Assembly (NCBI RefSeq): GCF_001639725.1
Contig: NZ_LTAW01000001.1
Span: 372,001-436,000 of the forward strand
Length of the DNA stretch: 64,000 nucleotides
Direction: 5' to 3'
Source of the DNA: Marinomonas atlantica
GTDB lineage: Bacteria; Pseudomonadota; Gammaproteobacteria; Pseudomonadales; Marinomonadaceae
This document shows positions 41,288 to 50,683 of this stretch, in pieces (position 1 is the stretch's first letter; every line of letters begins with the position of its first letter). The notes beneath the pieces are model-generated. The model was given only the letters and a program-made list of their open reading frames with translations. It was not told the DNA's origin and ran no database searches. Position numbers and translations under genes: made by a program.

Positions 41288-44050
41288 CTAGTGCGCCTCG
41301 TCCCAGTTGTTCCCAACCCCAGCCTCAACCAACAGCGGCACGTCGATCTCGCTGCTATTCTGCATAATCTCAACGATCTTCTCTTGCGCGGGATCAAGGT
41401 CTTTCTCGGCCACTTCGAAAATGAGTTCATCGTGTACTTGCATGATCATTTTCACGTCGAGGTCGGTGTCGGCGAGCCATTGGTGCATGTTGATCATGGC
41501 GCGTTTGATGATGTCGGCGGCGGAGCCTTGCATAGGGGCGTTGATCGCGGTGCGTTCGGCGGCTTGGCGCATCATGGCGTTTTTCGCTTTGATCTCGGGA
41601 AGGTACAAGCGACGACCAAAGATGGTTTCGACGTAGCCTTGTTCTTTGGCGTTCTCACGGGTGTTGTCCATGTAGGTGCGCACGCCTGGGTAGCGTTCGA
41701 AGTAGCGTTGGACGTATTTCTGGGCTTCTGGGCGGCCAATGCCAAGTTGCTTCGCCAGGCCAAAGGCCGACATGCCGTAGATCAGACCGAAGTTGATGGC
41801 TTTGGCACGGCGGCGTTGTTCAGTAGTGACTTCTTCCGCGGTGGTATCGAAGACTTCCGCGGCCGTCGCCTTGTGCACATCCAAGTCGTTGGCGAAGGCG
41901 TCTAATAGCCCCCTATCTTGTGATAGGTGTGCCATGATTCGCAGCTCGATCTGCGAGTAGTCGGCGGCCACCAGCTTGTAGCCTTCGGGGGCAACAAACG
42001 CTTGGCGAATACGGCGACCTTCGGTGGTACGGATCGGGATGTTTTGTAAGTTCGGATCGGTCGAGGACAAGCGTCCTGTTGCGGTTACAGCTTGGTGGTA
42101 AGACGTGTGAATACGGCCCGTCTTTTGAATCATCTCGGGCAGTTTGTCGGTGTAGGTCGACTTGAGCTTGGCGAGGCTGCGGTGTTCCATAATCAAACGC
42201 GGCAGTTCGTATTGCTCGGCCAGCTCTTGCAAGATTGGCTCGGCGGTCGACGGTTGGCCCTTAGGCGTTTTCTTGATGACGGGTAACCCTTGCTTCTCGA
42301 ACAAGATTACTTGTAGCTGCTTTGGTGAGCTGAGATTGAAGCTTTCACCGGCTTCTTCGTGGGCTTTGATCTCGATCTCTTGCAGTTTGGCCGCGATCTC
42401 GCTGCTTTGTGCGTGCAATAGCTCGGGGTCGATCAAGGCGCCAGTTTGCTCCATTTTCGCCAATACGGGCACTAATGGCAGCTCGATGTCTTTTAGCACG
42501 TTGACCAAGTCGCCTTCTTTTTCCAGCTTGGGCATGATGGCTTCGTGCAGGCGTAGGGTAATATCGGCATCTTCTGCGGCGTAAAAGGCCGCTTGTTCCA
42601 ACTCGATTTGGTTGAAGGTTTTTTGCTTCGCACCTTTGCCCGCGATGTCTTCAAAGCTCACGGTGGTGTGGCCGAGGAATTTGGTCGCCAAGTTGTTCAT
42701 GTCGTGACGGGTAGCGGTGGAGTTGAAAATGTACGACTCCAGCATGGTGTCAAACGCAATGCCACGCAGGGTAATGCCGTAGTTATTCAGCACATTGGCG
42801 TCGTATTTTAGGTGTTGGCCGACTTTCTTTTGCGTGTCGTCTTCAAGCCAAGGTTTTAGCTGTTCGAGTACCCAATCACGATCCAGTTGCTCAGGCGCGC
42901 TGTCGTAGTCGTGCGCGACGGGAATGTACGCGGCTTTGCCCACTTCGACCGAGACGCTTAACCCGACCAGCTCGGCCGCCATGTAGTTGAGCGACGTGGT
43001 TTCAGTATCAAAGGCCACTAGGTCAGCGTCTTGGATGGTTTTTAGCCATGCATAGAAACTGTCTTGATCTAAGACGGTGTCGTAGTCCACATCAATGTTG
43101 GCCGCTTGTACCGGCTCATCTTCATTGTTGACGGTGTCGTCAGCCATGCCGTGGGCAGGGGCTTTGTCGATGTCGCGCAGCCACGTTTTGAATTCTAGCT
43201 TTTGGAACCACTCACGTAGAGCGTCTTTGTTAATCTCTTCGTTTTTCAGCGTGTGGGGATCAAACGGCAGCTCGACGTCGCATTTGATGGTCGCCAGTAG
43301 GTAGCTCAGCTCGGCCATCTCTTGGTTGTCTTCCATCTTTTTCTTCATGGTTTTTGAACCACGAAAGCCCAGTGCAGCGATGTCGTCTAGGCGCTGGTAA
43401 ATGTCTTTGATCGAGCCAATGCCTTGCAGTAGGGCAAGGGCGGTTTTTTCGCCGACGCCCGGAACGCCCGGGATGTTGTCGACTTTGTCGCCCATTAGCG
43501 CTAAGTAATCGATGATCAACTCCGGCGGAATGCCGAATTTGTCTTTCACACCGTCCACGTCCATCACCGTGTCAGTCATGGTGTTTACTAGGGTGACTTT
43601 ATCGGTCACGAGCTGCGCCATGTCTTTATCGCCGGTCGAGACGACCACTTCGCGGCCTTCTTCGCCAATTTGCTTGGCAATGGTGCCGATCACGTCGTCG
43701 GCTTCGACGCCGTCAATGACCACAAGCGGTAAGCCCATGGCTTCGATCATGCGGTGGATCGGTTCGATCTGTACGCGCAGGTCGTCCGGCATCGGTGGGC
43801 GTTGTGCTTTGTATTCGCTGTACATCTCATCGCGAAAGGTTTTGCCTTTGGCATCGAAGATCACCACGATCGGCGAATTGGGGTAGTTATTGATTAGGCT
43901 GCGGATCATGCTGATCACACCGCGCGCCGCGTTGGTCGGTTGGCCGTCGCTGGTGGTTAACGGTGGAATCGCGTGAAAAGCACGGTAGAGGTAAGACGAG
44001 CCGTCTACCAAAACCATTGGGGAAGTGCTTGTTAATGTGTCCGTAGCCAA
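41288..44050 (-). CDS. polA: DNA polymerase I
   Basis: A full-length 920-residue PolA. Residues 1-~290 are the 5'-3' exonuclease (VDGSSYLYRAFHA, GVEADDVIGTIAKQ, GDKDMAQLV). The 3'-5' exonuclease keeps its acidic pair (LVAFDTETTSL). The polymerase domain has motif A (DYSQIELRIMAHLS), motif B (RRAKAINFGLIYGMS) and motif C (MIMQVHDELIFEV). The start is TTG with AGAGG seven bases upstream. It fills Okazaki gaps and does repair synthesis. It forms the right border of the accessory island. Confidence 0.97.
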   Translation of the reverse strand: MATDTLTSTSPMVLVDGSSYLYRAFHAIPPLTTSDGQPTNAARGVISMIRSLINNYPNSPIVVIFDAKGKTFRDEMYSEYKAQRPPMPDDLRVQIEPIHRMIEAMGLPLVVIDGVEADDVIGTIAKQIGEEGREVVVSTGDKDMAQLVTDKVTLVNTMTDTVMDVDGVKDKFGIPPELIIDYLALMGDKVDNIPGVPGVGEKTALALLQGIGSIKDIYQRLDDIAALGFRGSKTMKKKMEDNQEMAELSYLLATIKCDVELPFDPHTLKNEEINKDALREWFQKLEFKTWLRDIDKAPAHGMADDTVNNEDEPVQAANIDVDYDTVLDQDSFYAWLKTIQDADLVAFDTETTSLNYMAAELVGLSVSVEVGKAAYIPVAHDYDSAPEQLDRDWVLEQLKPWLEDDTQKKVGQHLKYDANVLNNYGITLRGIAFDTMLESYIFNSTATRHDMNNLATKFLGHTTVSFEDIAGKGAKQKTFNQIELEQAAFYAAEDADITLRLHEAIMPKLEKEGDLVNVLKDIELPLVPVLAKMEQTGALIDPELLHAQSSEIAAKLQEIEIKAHEEAGESFNLSSPKQLQVILFEKQGLPVIKKTPKGQPSTAEPILQELAEQYELPRLIMEHRSLAKLKSTYTDKLPEMIQKTGRIHTSYHQAVTATGRLSSTDPNLQNIPIRTTEGRRIRQAFVAPEGYKLVAADYSQIELRIMAHLSQDRGLLDAFANDLDVHKATAAEVFDTTAEEVTTEQRRRAKAINFGLIYGMSAFGLAKQLGIGRPEAQKYVQRYFERYPGVRTYMDNTRENAKEQGYVETIFGRRLYLPEIKAKNAMMRQAAERTAINAPMQGSAADIIKRAMINMHQWLADTDLDVKMIMQVHDELIFEVAEKDLDPAQEKIVEIMQNSSEIDVPLLVEAGVGNNWDEAH

Positions 44051-44149
44051 AATAAAACCTCTGTTATAAAACGCCGTAATTGGCGTCTATTCTAGGGCGT
44101 TCAGCAGAAATTTACAGTGTTAAAGTGGTCTGAGTGGCCGCTTAATGCT

Positions 44150-45214
44150 TTATTCTTCAGATGAACGGCTGACTACTTGGTCTCGACCTTGTCGTTTGGC
44201 GATGTACAGACAAGCATCGGCTTGACGGATGATGGTATCAATGTCGTTGGACTGGATATTATGAGCAACACCAATGCTGCAGGTGAGTTGCCCTACGGTT
44301 GGGAAGGTGTTTTTTCTGATATTCGTTAGACAGTTGTCGGCCACTTCTTTTGCTCGTGCTGCTGTGGCGTTGGGTAGCAAGATCACGAATTCGTCTCCGC
44401 CCCAGCGTGCAAGGCAATCTTGTTCGCTTAAACTGCCCGCTAAAATCACTGATATCTGCTTGAGTATGTCATCCCCCACTTCATGGCCGTATGTATCGTT
44501 GATGCTTTTAAAGTGATCAACGTCGATGATTAAGCCAGTGAAGTGGGCCGTGTCAGTAGAGTATTGGCTCAACCAATACAGTACGCCGCGGCGGTTTGAT
44601 ATGTTCGTTAGAGAATCTGTATCAGCTTGTTTTCTAGAGTACTTTAGGCTTCCCTCAATTCGATCAAAACGATCATGAAGTTCACGCTGATACGACAAAA
44701 CGATAAATAATAACGCTCCCCCAGGCCCAAACAGCACCATAAGGTCTCGGCCTCGTGGTGTTTCCAGTTGTAAAGGGTGGGTGATCAGAAACAATACTAT
44801 GGGCGCGCAGATCGAGATCCACATTAAGATAACGTAGCGTGTCCATGATTTAGGAATCATAAAAATCAGCACGGACATGGCGATCAGGATGATAGCGCTG
44901 ATCGGAGGGAACTCTTCAATTAGGGGCCAACCATAACAGGTAGCGCCTAGGACGAAATACCACACAGGTATCACGAAAGCGATAATGTTGGCCAAATAAA
45001 GGCACTTTATCGCGGTGATTTGTCGGTTACTGGGATCTTTATGGAAGTAGGCCAACAGTAAAGTGATGCCGATACCACATGATAAAGGCACGACTTGATC
45101 TATTACATGACCCGTAGGTGAGAATAGGTGGAGGGTTCCCATAATAAAGCCAACAGCACCATACAATAGAAGTGCTATATACGTTGCTTTTATCGAAAAT
45201 AGAGTTTGTTGCAT
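44150..45214 (-). CDS. Membrane-bound diguanylate cyclase
   Basis: A 354-residue protein. Six or seven hydrophobic segments fill residues 1-180 as a membrane sensor. A short helix leads to a GGDEF domain: DTDSLTNISNRRGVLYWL, IIDVDHFKSINDTYGHEVGDD, and RWGGDEFVILLPNA with GGDEF near 272-276. No RxxD inhibitory site precedes it. The ATG at 45214 has AGGA at better spacing than the ATG three codons upstream. It lies between polA and thrB and is probably monocistronic. Confidence 0.9.
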   Translation of the reverse strand: MQQTLFSIKATYIALLLYGAVGFIMGTLHLFSPTGHVIDQVVPLSCGIGITLLLAYFHKDPSNRQITAIKCLYLANIIAFVIPVWYFVLGATCYGWPLIEEFPPISAIILIAMSVLIFMIPKSWTRYVILMWISICAPIVLFLITHPLQLETPRGRDLMVLFGPGGALLFIVLSYQRELHDRFDRIEGSLKYSRKQADTDSLTNISNRRGVLYWLSQYSTDTAHFTGLIIDVDHFKSINDTYGHEVGDDILKQISVILAGSLSEQDCLARWGGDEFVILLPNATAARAKEVADNCLTNIRKNTFPTVGQLTCSIGVAHNIQSNDIDTIIRQADACLYIAKRQGRDQVVSRSSEE

Positions 45215-45481
45215 TGAAACCATTCCTGTTTACGGGGTCGAGCGGATACTGCAGCACTCTTTTAAAGCGTCAATATTCAGTGTAGGCAATGGCGGCGCGA
45301 AGGTCTGTATGGATTGTGTGTGGAAAATGTCACGACCTGTTCCGTGATCGTCCTCAAACGCGCTAAAAATGCCTGTATATTGAGGTTTTTGTGATAACGA
45401 ATTGACCTTTTTGCACTTATTAGGGAGCATAAGCGACTTAACGCGATTACGCTTGATCCCACATAATTTTAGGTACAGATT

Positions 45482-46444
45482 TTGGCTGTTTACACTTCTC
45501 TTTCGGACTCTGACATGCGCGGCCTTGTGGCCGATTACAACTTGGGTGAATTAGTGTCTTTTCAAGGCATTTCAGGTGGCGTAGAAAACACCAACTATTT
45601 CCTCACGACCACGACAGGTAAATACGTTCTTACCTTGTTTGAAGAGTTTGAATTTGATGAAGTGCCGTACTTCTTGGATGTGGTGTCACATCTACAAGAG
45701 AAGGGCTTTAATGTGCCCGCCGCATTACTCGATCAGCAAGGCGAGCGTCTGCGCGTGGTTCAAGATCGCCCGGCGATCATTGTGGATTGTTTCCCCGGCG
45801 ATATCATGGATAGCACCACGGTTGAGTCATGTCGCATCATGGGCAAAGTGTTGGCGCAGTTACATACCGCTGGTACGGATTTTCCGGAGCAGCGTGACAG
45901 CCATCGTGGTATGGATTGGTGGCGCAGCACGTCTAAAGCTATTGCGCCAGAATTAGAGCCTGAGCAAGCGCACTTATTGTTAGAGCAAGTGTCTGAATTT
46001 GATACTTTTATTGCGCAATACGACGACCAGTTGGCGAAAGGTACGGTGCACGGTGATTTGTTCTTCAACAACACGTTGTTTGAAGGGGAGCAACTGTCAG
46101 CGATTATCGATTTCTACAATGCTTGCCATTCTTGGTTGATGTACGACTTTGCCATCGTTGTGAACGATTGGTGTTCGGACATGGCAACGGGTGAGTTGGA
46201 TATGGACAAATACCACGCGTTGGTGAATGCCTACATTCATGAACGCCAGCCAAATGCGGCGGAAATCTTGGCGTGGCCACATATGTTGAAAATTGCGGCG
46301 TTGCGTTTCTGGTTATCACGACTTGAGGCGTGGCACGGTGCTAAAGATGATCCTGAACGATTGGCGCAACAGCATGATCCAATGGAGTTTCAGCGTATTT
46401 TGGAAGCGCGCGTACGTCATGTGCCGAGCCTGACGGAGAATTAA
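45482..46444 (+). CDS. thrB: Homoserine kinase (APH-fold type)
   Basis: A 320-residue enzyme phosphorylating L-homoserine for threonine synthesis, of the aminoglycoside-phosphotransferase-fold type found in Pseudomonas and relatives. It has GISGGVENTNYFLTT, the catalytic loop VHGDLFFNNTLF and metal-binding IIDFYNACHSWLMYDFA. The start is TTG at 45482, the only start giving a complete N-terminal lobe. The position near polA matches the Pseudomonas arrangement. A DUF1007 gene follows three bases after the stop. Confidence 0.93.
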   Translation: MAVYTSLSDSDMRGLVADYNLGELVSFQGISGGVENTNYFLTTTTGKYVLTLFEEFEFDEVPYFLDVVSHLQEKGFNVPAALLDQQGERLRVVQDRPAIIVDCFPGDIMDSTTVESCRIMGKVLAQLHTAGTDFPEQRDSHRGMDWWRSTSKAIAPELEPEQAHLLLEQVSEFDTFIAQYDDQLAKGTVHGDLFFNNTLFEGEQLSAIIDFYNACHSWLMYDFAIVVNDWCSDMATGELDMDKYHALVNAYIHERQPNAAEILAWPHMLKIAALRFWLSRLEAWHGAKDDPERLAQQHDPMEFQRILEARVRHVPSLTEN

Positions 46445-46447
46445 TTA

Positions 46448-47020
46448 ATGGGTCGCTGGAGTCACTTGATTGGCGCGGGTCTTGCTCTGTTTAGTGCAGG
46501 TCAGGCGTTGGCGCATCCGCATATTTGGATCGATTCCTACTATCAAGTGAACCTATCGTCGCCGAAAGTGCAGATTCTTGAAGCTTATTGGCAATTTGAT
46601 GTGTTCTCCAGTGTGGACATGTTGATGGAGTTTGATAAAAACGCCGATGGTCAATTAACCAGTGCTGAAAAAGCCGATGCGGCAACGGCGATCACCAACC
46701 TTGCCCAATACGATTACTTTATTCGACTGCAAGTCGATGGTCGTGAGATCACGCCAGCGCAGATCGATGTGGTGGACGTGGGAGTAGTAGATCAAGCTAT
46801 GACTGTTCGCCTTGGTATTACCTTGTCGGAAGACATCGATTTACGTCGTGATACCTTGCGTATGGGGTTTGGTGATCCTGAAAATTATTTTGCCATGGTG
46901 GTGCCGGAAGCTGGGCCGATCAAATTAACTGGCATGTTGGCCGAGACCTGTACGCCAGTCGAAGCGAAAGCGGATGAATTTTATATGGAAGGCTGGGTCG
47001 ATCTTCAATGCGATGCCTAG
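46448..47020 (+). CDS. DUF1007 secreted protein, metal-associated
   Basis: A 190-residue protein with a signal peptide ending near QALA. The mature form begins HPHIWIDSYYQVNL, a histidine-containing start typical of DUF1007, and contains an EF-hand-like FDKNADGQLTSAE. DUF1007 genes usually neighbour NicO-type nickel/cobalt/zinc permeases, as here 1.4 kb downstream, so a periplasmic metal-handling role is likely. It starts three bases after thrB, with GGAG upstream. Confidence 0.85.
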   Translation: MGRWSHLIGAGLALFSAGQALAHPHIWIDSYYQVNLSSPKVQILEAYWQFDVFSSVDMLMEFDKNADGQLTSAEKADAATAITNLAQYDYFIRLQVDGREITPAQIDVVDVGVVDQAMTVRLGITLSEDIDLRRDTLRMGFGDPENYFAMVVPEAGPIKLTGMLAETCTPVEAKADEFYMEGWVDLQCDA

Positions 47021-47061
47021 AGCATTGATGTCTTTTTAATCGCTGCGTACGAGGGCGTGTC

Positions 47062-47694
47062 ATGTTAGAGCATTTTCTATGGTTGCCATTTTTGTTGGCT
47101 ATTACGGTGCTAACCATGAGCCCCGGTGTGGATACCTTGTTAGTGCTGCGCAGCTCTGCTGTGGCGGGCTGGCGTGTTGGTTTTGTCTGCAGTTTAGGTA
47201 TTTGCCTAGGCTTGTTTGCCCACGCGACGGTGTCAGCGCTCGGTTTATCGGTAATTTTGCTGGGGTCGGCCACGCTGTTTACTGCGTTTAAATTAGCCGG
47301 CGCCTTGTATTTGGCGTATTTAGGCTTTCAGGCGCTGCGCAGTGCGTGTCATCCCAAAGGTTTAACTCTGAATGTCCCCGAGGGTCGTCAAGTGACGGCC
47401 AAAAGTGCGTTCCGTCAGGGCATTCTGTCAAATATCTTAAACCCGAAAACGATCGTGTTCTACATGGCGTTTCTGCCACAGTTTATTGACCCAGCGTATT
47501 CGGCTGTGGCGCAATCTCTGTTTATGGCTGCCCTTCACTTTATCATAGCGATGGTGTGGCAAACGTTTCTTGCGGTGATGGTTCACCGAGCAAGAGTATG
47601 GCTGGCGCGACCAAAAGTGGCGCAAGTCTTGGATGGCTTAACCGGCATATTGCTGGTGGGCTTTGGCATTAAATTGGCACTGACCCAACGCTGA
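47062..47694 (+). CDS. LysE/RhtB-family exporter
   Basis: A 210-residue inner-membrane exporter with about six hydrophobic segments. The signature is TMSPGVDTLLVLRSSAVAGWRVG; GILSNILNPKTIVFYMAFLPQF is the second conserved loop. Its substrate is unknown. It is co-directional with the DUF1007 gene (41 bp gap) and the MarC gene. Confidence 0.9.
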   Translation: MLEHFLWLPFLLAITVLTMSPGVDTLLVLRSSAVAGWRVGFVCSLGICLGLFAHATVSALGLSVILLGSATLFTAFKLAGALYLAYLGFQALRSACHPKGLTLNVPEGRQVTAKSAFRQGILSNILNPKTIVFYMAFLPQFIDPAYSAVAQSLFMAALHFIIAMVWQTFLAVMVHRARVWLARPKVAQVLDGLTGILLVGFGIKLALTQR

Positions 47695-47727
47695 TCGCGT
47701 GGCGGTGCTTATTAGGTATCCCCTTAT

Positions 47728-48339
47728 ATGAGTCTGTTGATCTCCACTTGGATTAAGTTCTTTTTCCTGTTTGCTCCTTTCTTTGTGATGTCAATGTTTT
47801 TGGCGTTGACCCGTGGTCAGAATTCTTCTGAGCGTCGTCAAGTTGCCAATAAGTCGATTATTGCGGCTCTGGCCATTGCGTTGTTATTAATGTTTTTCGG
47901 CAGTGGTTTGTTTGAACTGCTGGGCATTACGTTGGATTCCTTTCGTATCGGTTCCGGTATCTTGCTGTTTATGTCGGCGATCAGTTTGGTGAAAGACGGT
48001 ACGCGTAACCATGCGACCGGTATGCCGAATGAAGAGCGTGATGATGTGTCCGTGGTGCCGCTGGCGGTGCCAACCATTATTGGGCCTGCGACCATTGGTA
48101 CGATCTTGGTCTACGGTGCCGAATTTAAAGGCTGGGATCTGGTCATCGGTGTGATGGGCTTAACCGGTGCGTTATTAACCTTAGCCGTGATTTTGTACTG
48201 CAGTTCGCTGATTGAGAAGATTCTTGGTCGCACGGGCCTGAATATCCTATCGAAAATCACCGGTTTGATTTTGGCTGCGATGGCCGCGCAAATTTTTATG
48301 GGCGGTGTTATGGGCTTTTTACACCCTGCAGCAGGATAA
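47728..48339 (+). CDS. MarC-family integral membrane protein
   Basis: A 203-residue protein with six membrane segments and the MarC/UPF0056 phrases KFFFLFAPFFVMSMFLALT, SGILLFMSAISLVKDG and PLAVPTIIGPATIGTILVYG. The family was once linked to multiple antibiotic resistance, but that link is not supported and the function is unknown. Co-directional with the LysE-family gene. Confidence 0.87.
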   Translation: MSLLISTWIKFFFLFAPFFVMSMFLALTRGQNSSERRQVANKSIIAALAIALLLMFFGSGLFELLGITLDSFRIGSGILLFMSAISLVKDGTRNHATGMPNEERDDVSVVPLAVPTIIGPATIGTILVYGAEFKGWDLVIGVMGLTGALLTLAVILYCSSLIEKILGRTGLNILSKITGLILAAMAAQIFMGGVMGFLHPAAG

Positions 48340-48373
48340 AAAACAGAGAATGCGTTTCCTGTATGCTACCAGT

Positions 48374-48386
48374 GTTATAGTATAAC
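48374..48386. promoter_or_regulatory. Zur box
   Basis: GTTATA-G-TATAAC is a perfect 13-bp palindrome identical to the core of the gammaproteobacterial Zur operator. It lies 30 bp before the start of the NicO-zur-znuCB operon. Zn-loaded Zur would repress here. Confidence 0.85.
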
Positions 48387-48415
48387 AGTATATTGATGGC
48401 CTGTTGGAGTTGAGG

Positions 48416-49390
48416 GTGCGCATAGCGAAATGGTTAGGTGTGTTTGGTCTGTTCTTTTCCAGCGTGGCGCTGGCAGCAGACCAAGTGATCGTGTTTGAAA
48501 TGGGCCGTTGGGTCATGGAACAGCAACGTGATTTTCATCGTGAGCTGGCGCGTTTGGTGCAAATGCTGGCGAAAGAAGAAAATCCTGCTTTGCTGGGCAG
48601 TTTGTTAGTGGCGAGCTTTTTGTATGGTGTGTTTCATGCTGCGGGACCAGGTCACGGCAAAGCGGTGATTGCCTCCTATCTATTGTCTACTAAAGCGCCA
48701 TTACGTAAAGGCATTCAGCTGTCGTTTACCTCGGCTCTATTACAAGGCGTGGTTGCCATCAGCTTGGTTTGGGTATTGGCGCAGGTCTTAGATTTAGCAG
48801 GCAGTATTACCGAAACCACACAAGTGTTGGAGCTGGCGTCTTACGCTGCGATTGGCTTAATTGGTGTCTGGATGCTGTGGCGTTTGGCACGAGGGAAATC
48901 GAGCTGTGGTCACGACCACAGTCAAGACGAACATGCCCATCAGCATAGTCATAGTTGCGAGCATCATCATGAAGCCCATCATCACGAACATCCGCATTCG
49001 TGTGGGCATGAACATGCGAGCCATCATGCGCGGCTGGAAGCGCCTAAAGATGAAATATCTACCGCCAAGCGCAGTACCCTTGCGATGGTTTCTGCGATTG
49101 GTATTCGCCCTTGTACGGGGGCTGTATTGGTGCTGTTGTTTGCCACCAGTACTGGCATATTTAAATGGGGCGTGTTGGCGACATTTGTTATGTCGCTGGG
49201 CACGGGTATTACAGTCGGGGCGTTGGCGTTGATCAGTGTATTGATCCGCGACGGTAGTTTCGCCCTTAGCCCCAGCAAATGGCGTCGTCGTCTCACCAAG
49301 GTTTTAGGGGTGTTGGCAGCGTGCGCATTAATATTTATCAGTGTCACGATGATTTACAGTGACCTACAGGTAACAGGGCGGGCATTCTAA
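48416..49390 (+). CDS. NicO/RcnA-family metal permease with His-rich loop
   Basis: A 324-residue inner-membrane protein of the nickel/cobalt (NicO) family. It has a signal-like N-terminus, FLYGVFHAAGPGHGKAVIASYL, and MVSAIGIRPCTGAVLVLLFA. Residues ~162-207 are a cytoplasm-facing loop with about 20 His and several Cys, suited to binding zinc. The GTG at 48416 is chosen for the GGAGTTGAGG upstream. A perfect Zur box precedes it and it overlaps zur, so it belongs to zinc homeostasis rather than nickel export. Direction of transport is unproven. Confidence 0.87.
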   Translation: MRIAKWLGVFGLFFSSVALAADQVIVFEMGRWVMEQQRDFHRELARLVQMLAKEENPALLGSLLVASFLYGVFHAAGPGHGKAVIASYLLSTKAPLRKGIQLSFTSALLQGVVAISLVWVLAQVLDLAGSITETTQVLELASYAAIGLIGVWMLWRLARGKSSCGHDHSQDEHAHQHSHSCEHHHEAHHHEHPHSCGHEHASHHARLEAPKDEISTAKRSTLAMVSAIGIRPCTGAVLVLLFATSTGIFKWGVLATFVMSLGTGITVGALALISVLIRDGSFALSPSKWRRRLTKVLGVLAACALIFISVTMIYSDLQVTGRAF

Positions 49391-49887
49391 TGACCGAACA
49401 CAAGCATTCTCATGAGCATGTACACAATCACGATGTGTGTATTGAACAAGCATTGGAAACCGCCGAAGCGGTGTGTACTGAGCAAGGCCAGCGCCTGACC
49501 AAAGTACGTCGTCGTGCGTTGGAGCTTATTTGGCAAAGCCATCGCCCTTTAGGGGCGTATCAATTGCTGGCAAAGTTGGCAGAAGAGGGCTTTAACTCTG
49601 CACCGCCGACAGTGTATCGCGCATTGGATTTCTTAATCTCTGCGGGTCTTATTCACAAAGTGGAATCGATGAACGCTTACCTAGGGTGCGCGCATGCAGA
49701 CAAAGCGCACAAAGGTTACTTCTTAATTTGTGATGAGTGCCAAAATGTCATGGAGTTTGACTACCAAGACATTCATAAGACCTTGATTGCGAAAGCCGCT
49801 GAGCAGGGTTTTGAGCTGCGTTCAGACACGATTGAGCTGACCGGCTTATGCGCAGACTGTCGCGAAACAGGGTCACAACCATCATGA
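49390..49887 (+). CDS. zur: Zinc uptake regulator Zur (Fur family)
   Basis: A 165-residue Fur-family repressor. The N-terminus is His-rich ([15 protein letters not shown]). The winged helix contains [12 protein letters not shown] and [22 protein letters not shown]. The structural zinc site uses two CxxC pairs (CDEC, CADC). With zinc it represses uptake genes through the GTTATANTATAAC box upstream, so the operon is probably autoregulated. The start overlaps the NicO stop; the stop overlaps znuC. Confidence 0.93.
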   Translation: MTEHKHSHEHVHNHDVCIEQALETAEAVCTEQGQRLTKVRRRALELIWQSHRPLGAYQLLAKLAEEGFNSAPPTVYRALDFLISAGLIHKVESMNAYLGCAHADKAHKGYFLICDECQNVMEFDYQDIHKTLIAKAAEQGFELRSDTIELTGLCADCRETGSQPS

Positions 49888-50666
49888 GTACCCGTTTAGC
49901 CGAATTAAAAGACATTGGCATTCGTTTTGGCGATCGCCAGTTGTTAAGCAATATTAATATTACCCTGCATCAGGGTGAAATCGTCACTTTGATTGGCCCA
50001 AACGGCAGTGGCAAAAGCACTTTAATTCGTACCTTGTTGGACCTGCAACAGCCGTCTTCTGGCAGCGTGATTCGTCATAACACTCTACGTATCGGCTATA
50101 TGCCGCAAAAGCTGCACATCGATCCGACCTTGCCGTTGACCGTGAAGCACTTTTTGGGCTTGGTGCGTGGTGTGAATAAAAAAGACATTACGCCTACGTT
50201 GAATAAAGTTGGTATTCCACACCTCGAAAATTCGCAAGTGCATGTGTTGTCTGGTGGCGAAACGCAACGTTTACTGTTAGCGCGAGCGTTGTTGAATCGT
50301 CCAAATTTATTAGTGCTGGATGAGCCAGTGCAAGGTGTGGATGTGAACGGTCAAATTGAGTTGTACGGCCTGATTGCAACCATCCGCGATGAATTGAATT
50401 GTGGCGTGTTTATGATCTCCCATGACTTGCATTTGGTGATGGCACAGACCGATACAGTGGTGTGTGTGAATCAGCATGTGTGTTGTTCAGGATCGCCGCA
50501 ACAAGTGAAGGATCATCCGGCGTACCGTGCCTTATTTGGTGTGTCGGGGGCGGATGCCTCGCTGGCGATTTACGCCCATCATCACGACCATGTACACGAC
50601 GACAGCGGTGAAGTGGTCGAAGAAGGGCATGTTCACAGCAGCAGCTGTAAACATCACGCTCATTAA
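49884..50666 (+). CDS. znuC: Zinc ABC transporter ATP-binding protein
   Basis: A 260-residue ABC ATPase. Walker A is GPNGSGKST, the signature is LSGGETQR, Walker B is LLVLDEP, and the switch His lies in [11 protein letters not shown]-terminal His-rich tail ([11 protein letters not shown] ... CKHHAH) marks it as ZnuC. It powers ZnuB for zinc import. The ATG at 49884 overlaps the zur stop (ATGA). Confidence 0.94.
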   Translation: MSTRLAELKDIGIRFGDRQLLSNINITLHQGEIVTLIGPNGSGKSTLIRTLLDLQQPSSGSVIRHNTLRIGYMPQKLHIDPTLPLTVKHFLGLVRGVNKKDITPTLNKVGIPHLENSQVHVLSGGETQRLLLARALLNRPNLLVLDEPVQGVDVNGQIELYGLIATIRDELNCGVFMISHDLHLVMAQTDTVVCVNQHVCCSGSPQQVKDHPAYRALFGVSGADASLAIYAHHHDHVHDDSGEVVEEGHVHSSSCKHHAH

Positions 50667-50683
50667 CGCGGAGAAGAATTGAG

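Noticed and set aside
41291-41905. Long forward reading frame opposite the polA 3' part
   Set aside because: It lies wholly antisense to the conserved polymerase domain, has no ribosome site, and its Val/Gly/His-rich composition is a mirror of polA codons.
46097-46319. Minus-strand frames inside thrB
   Set aside because: They are antisense to the catalytic loop region of thrB, with no coding signature.
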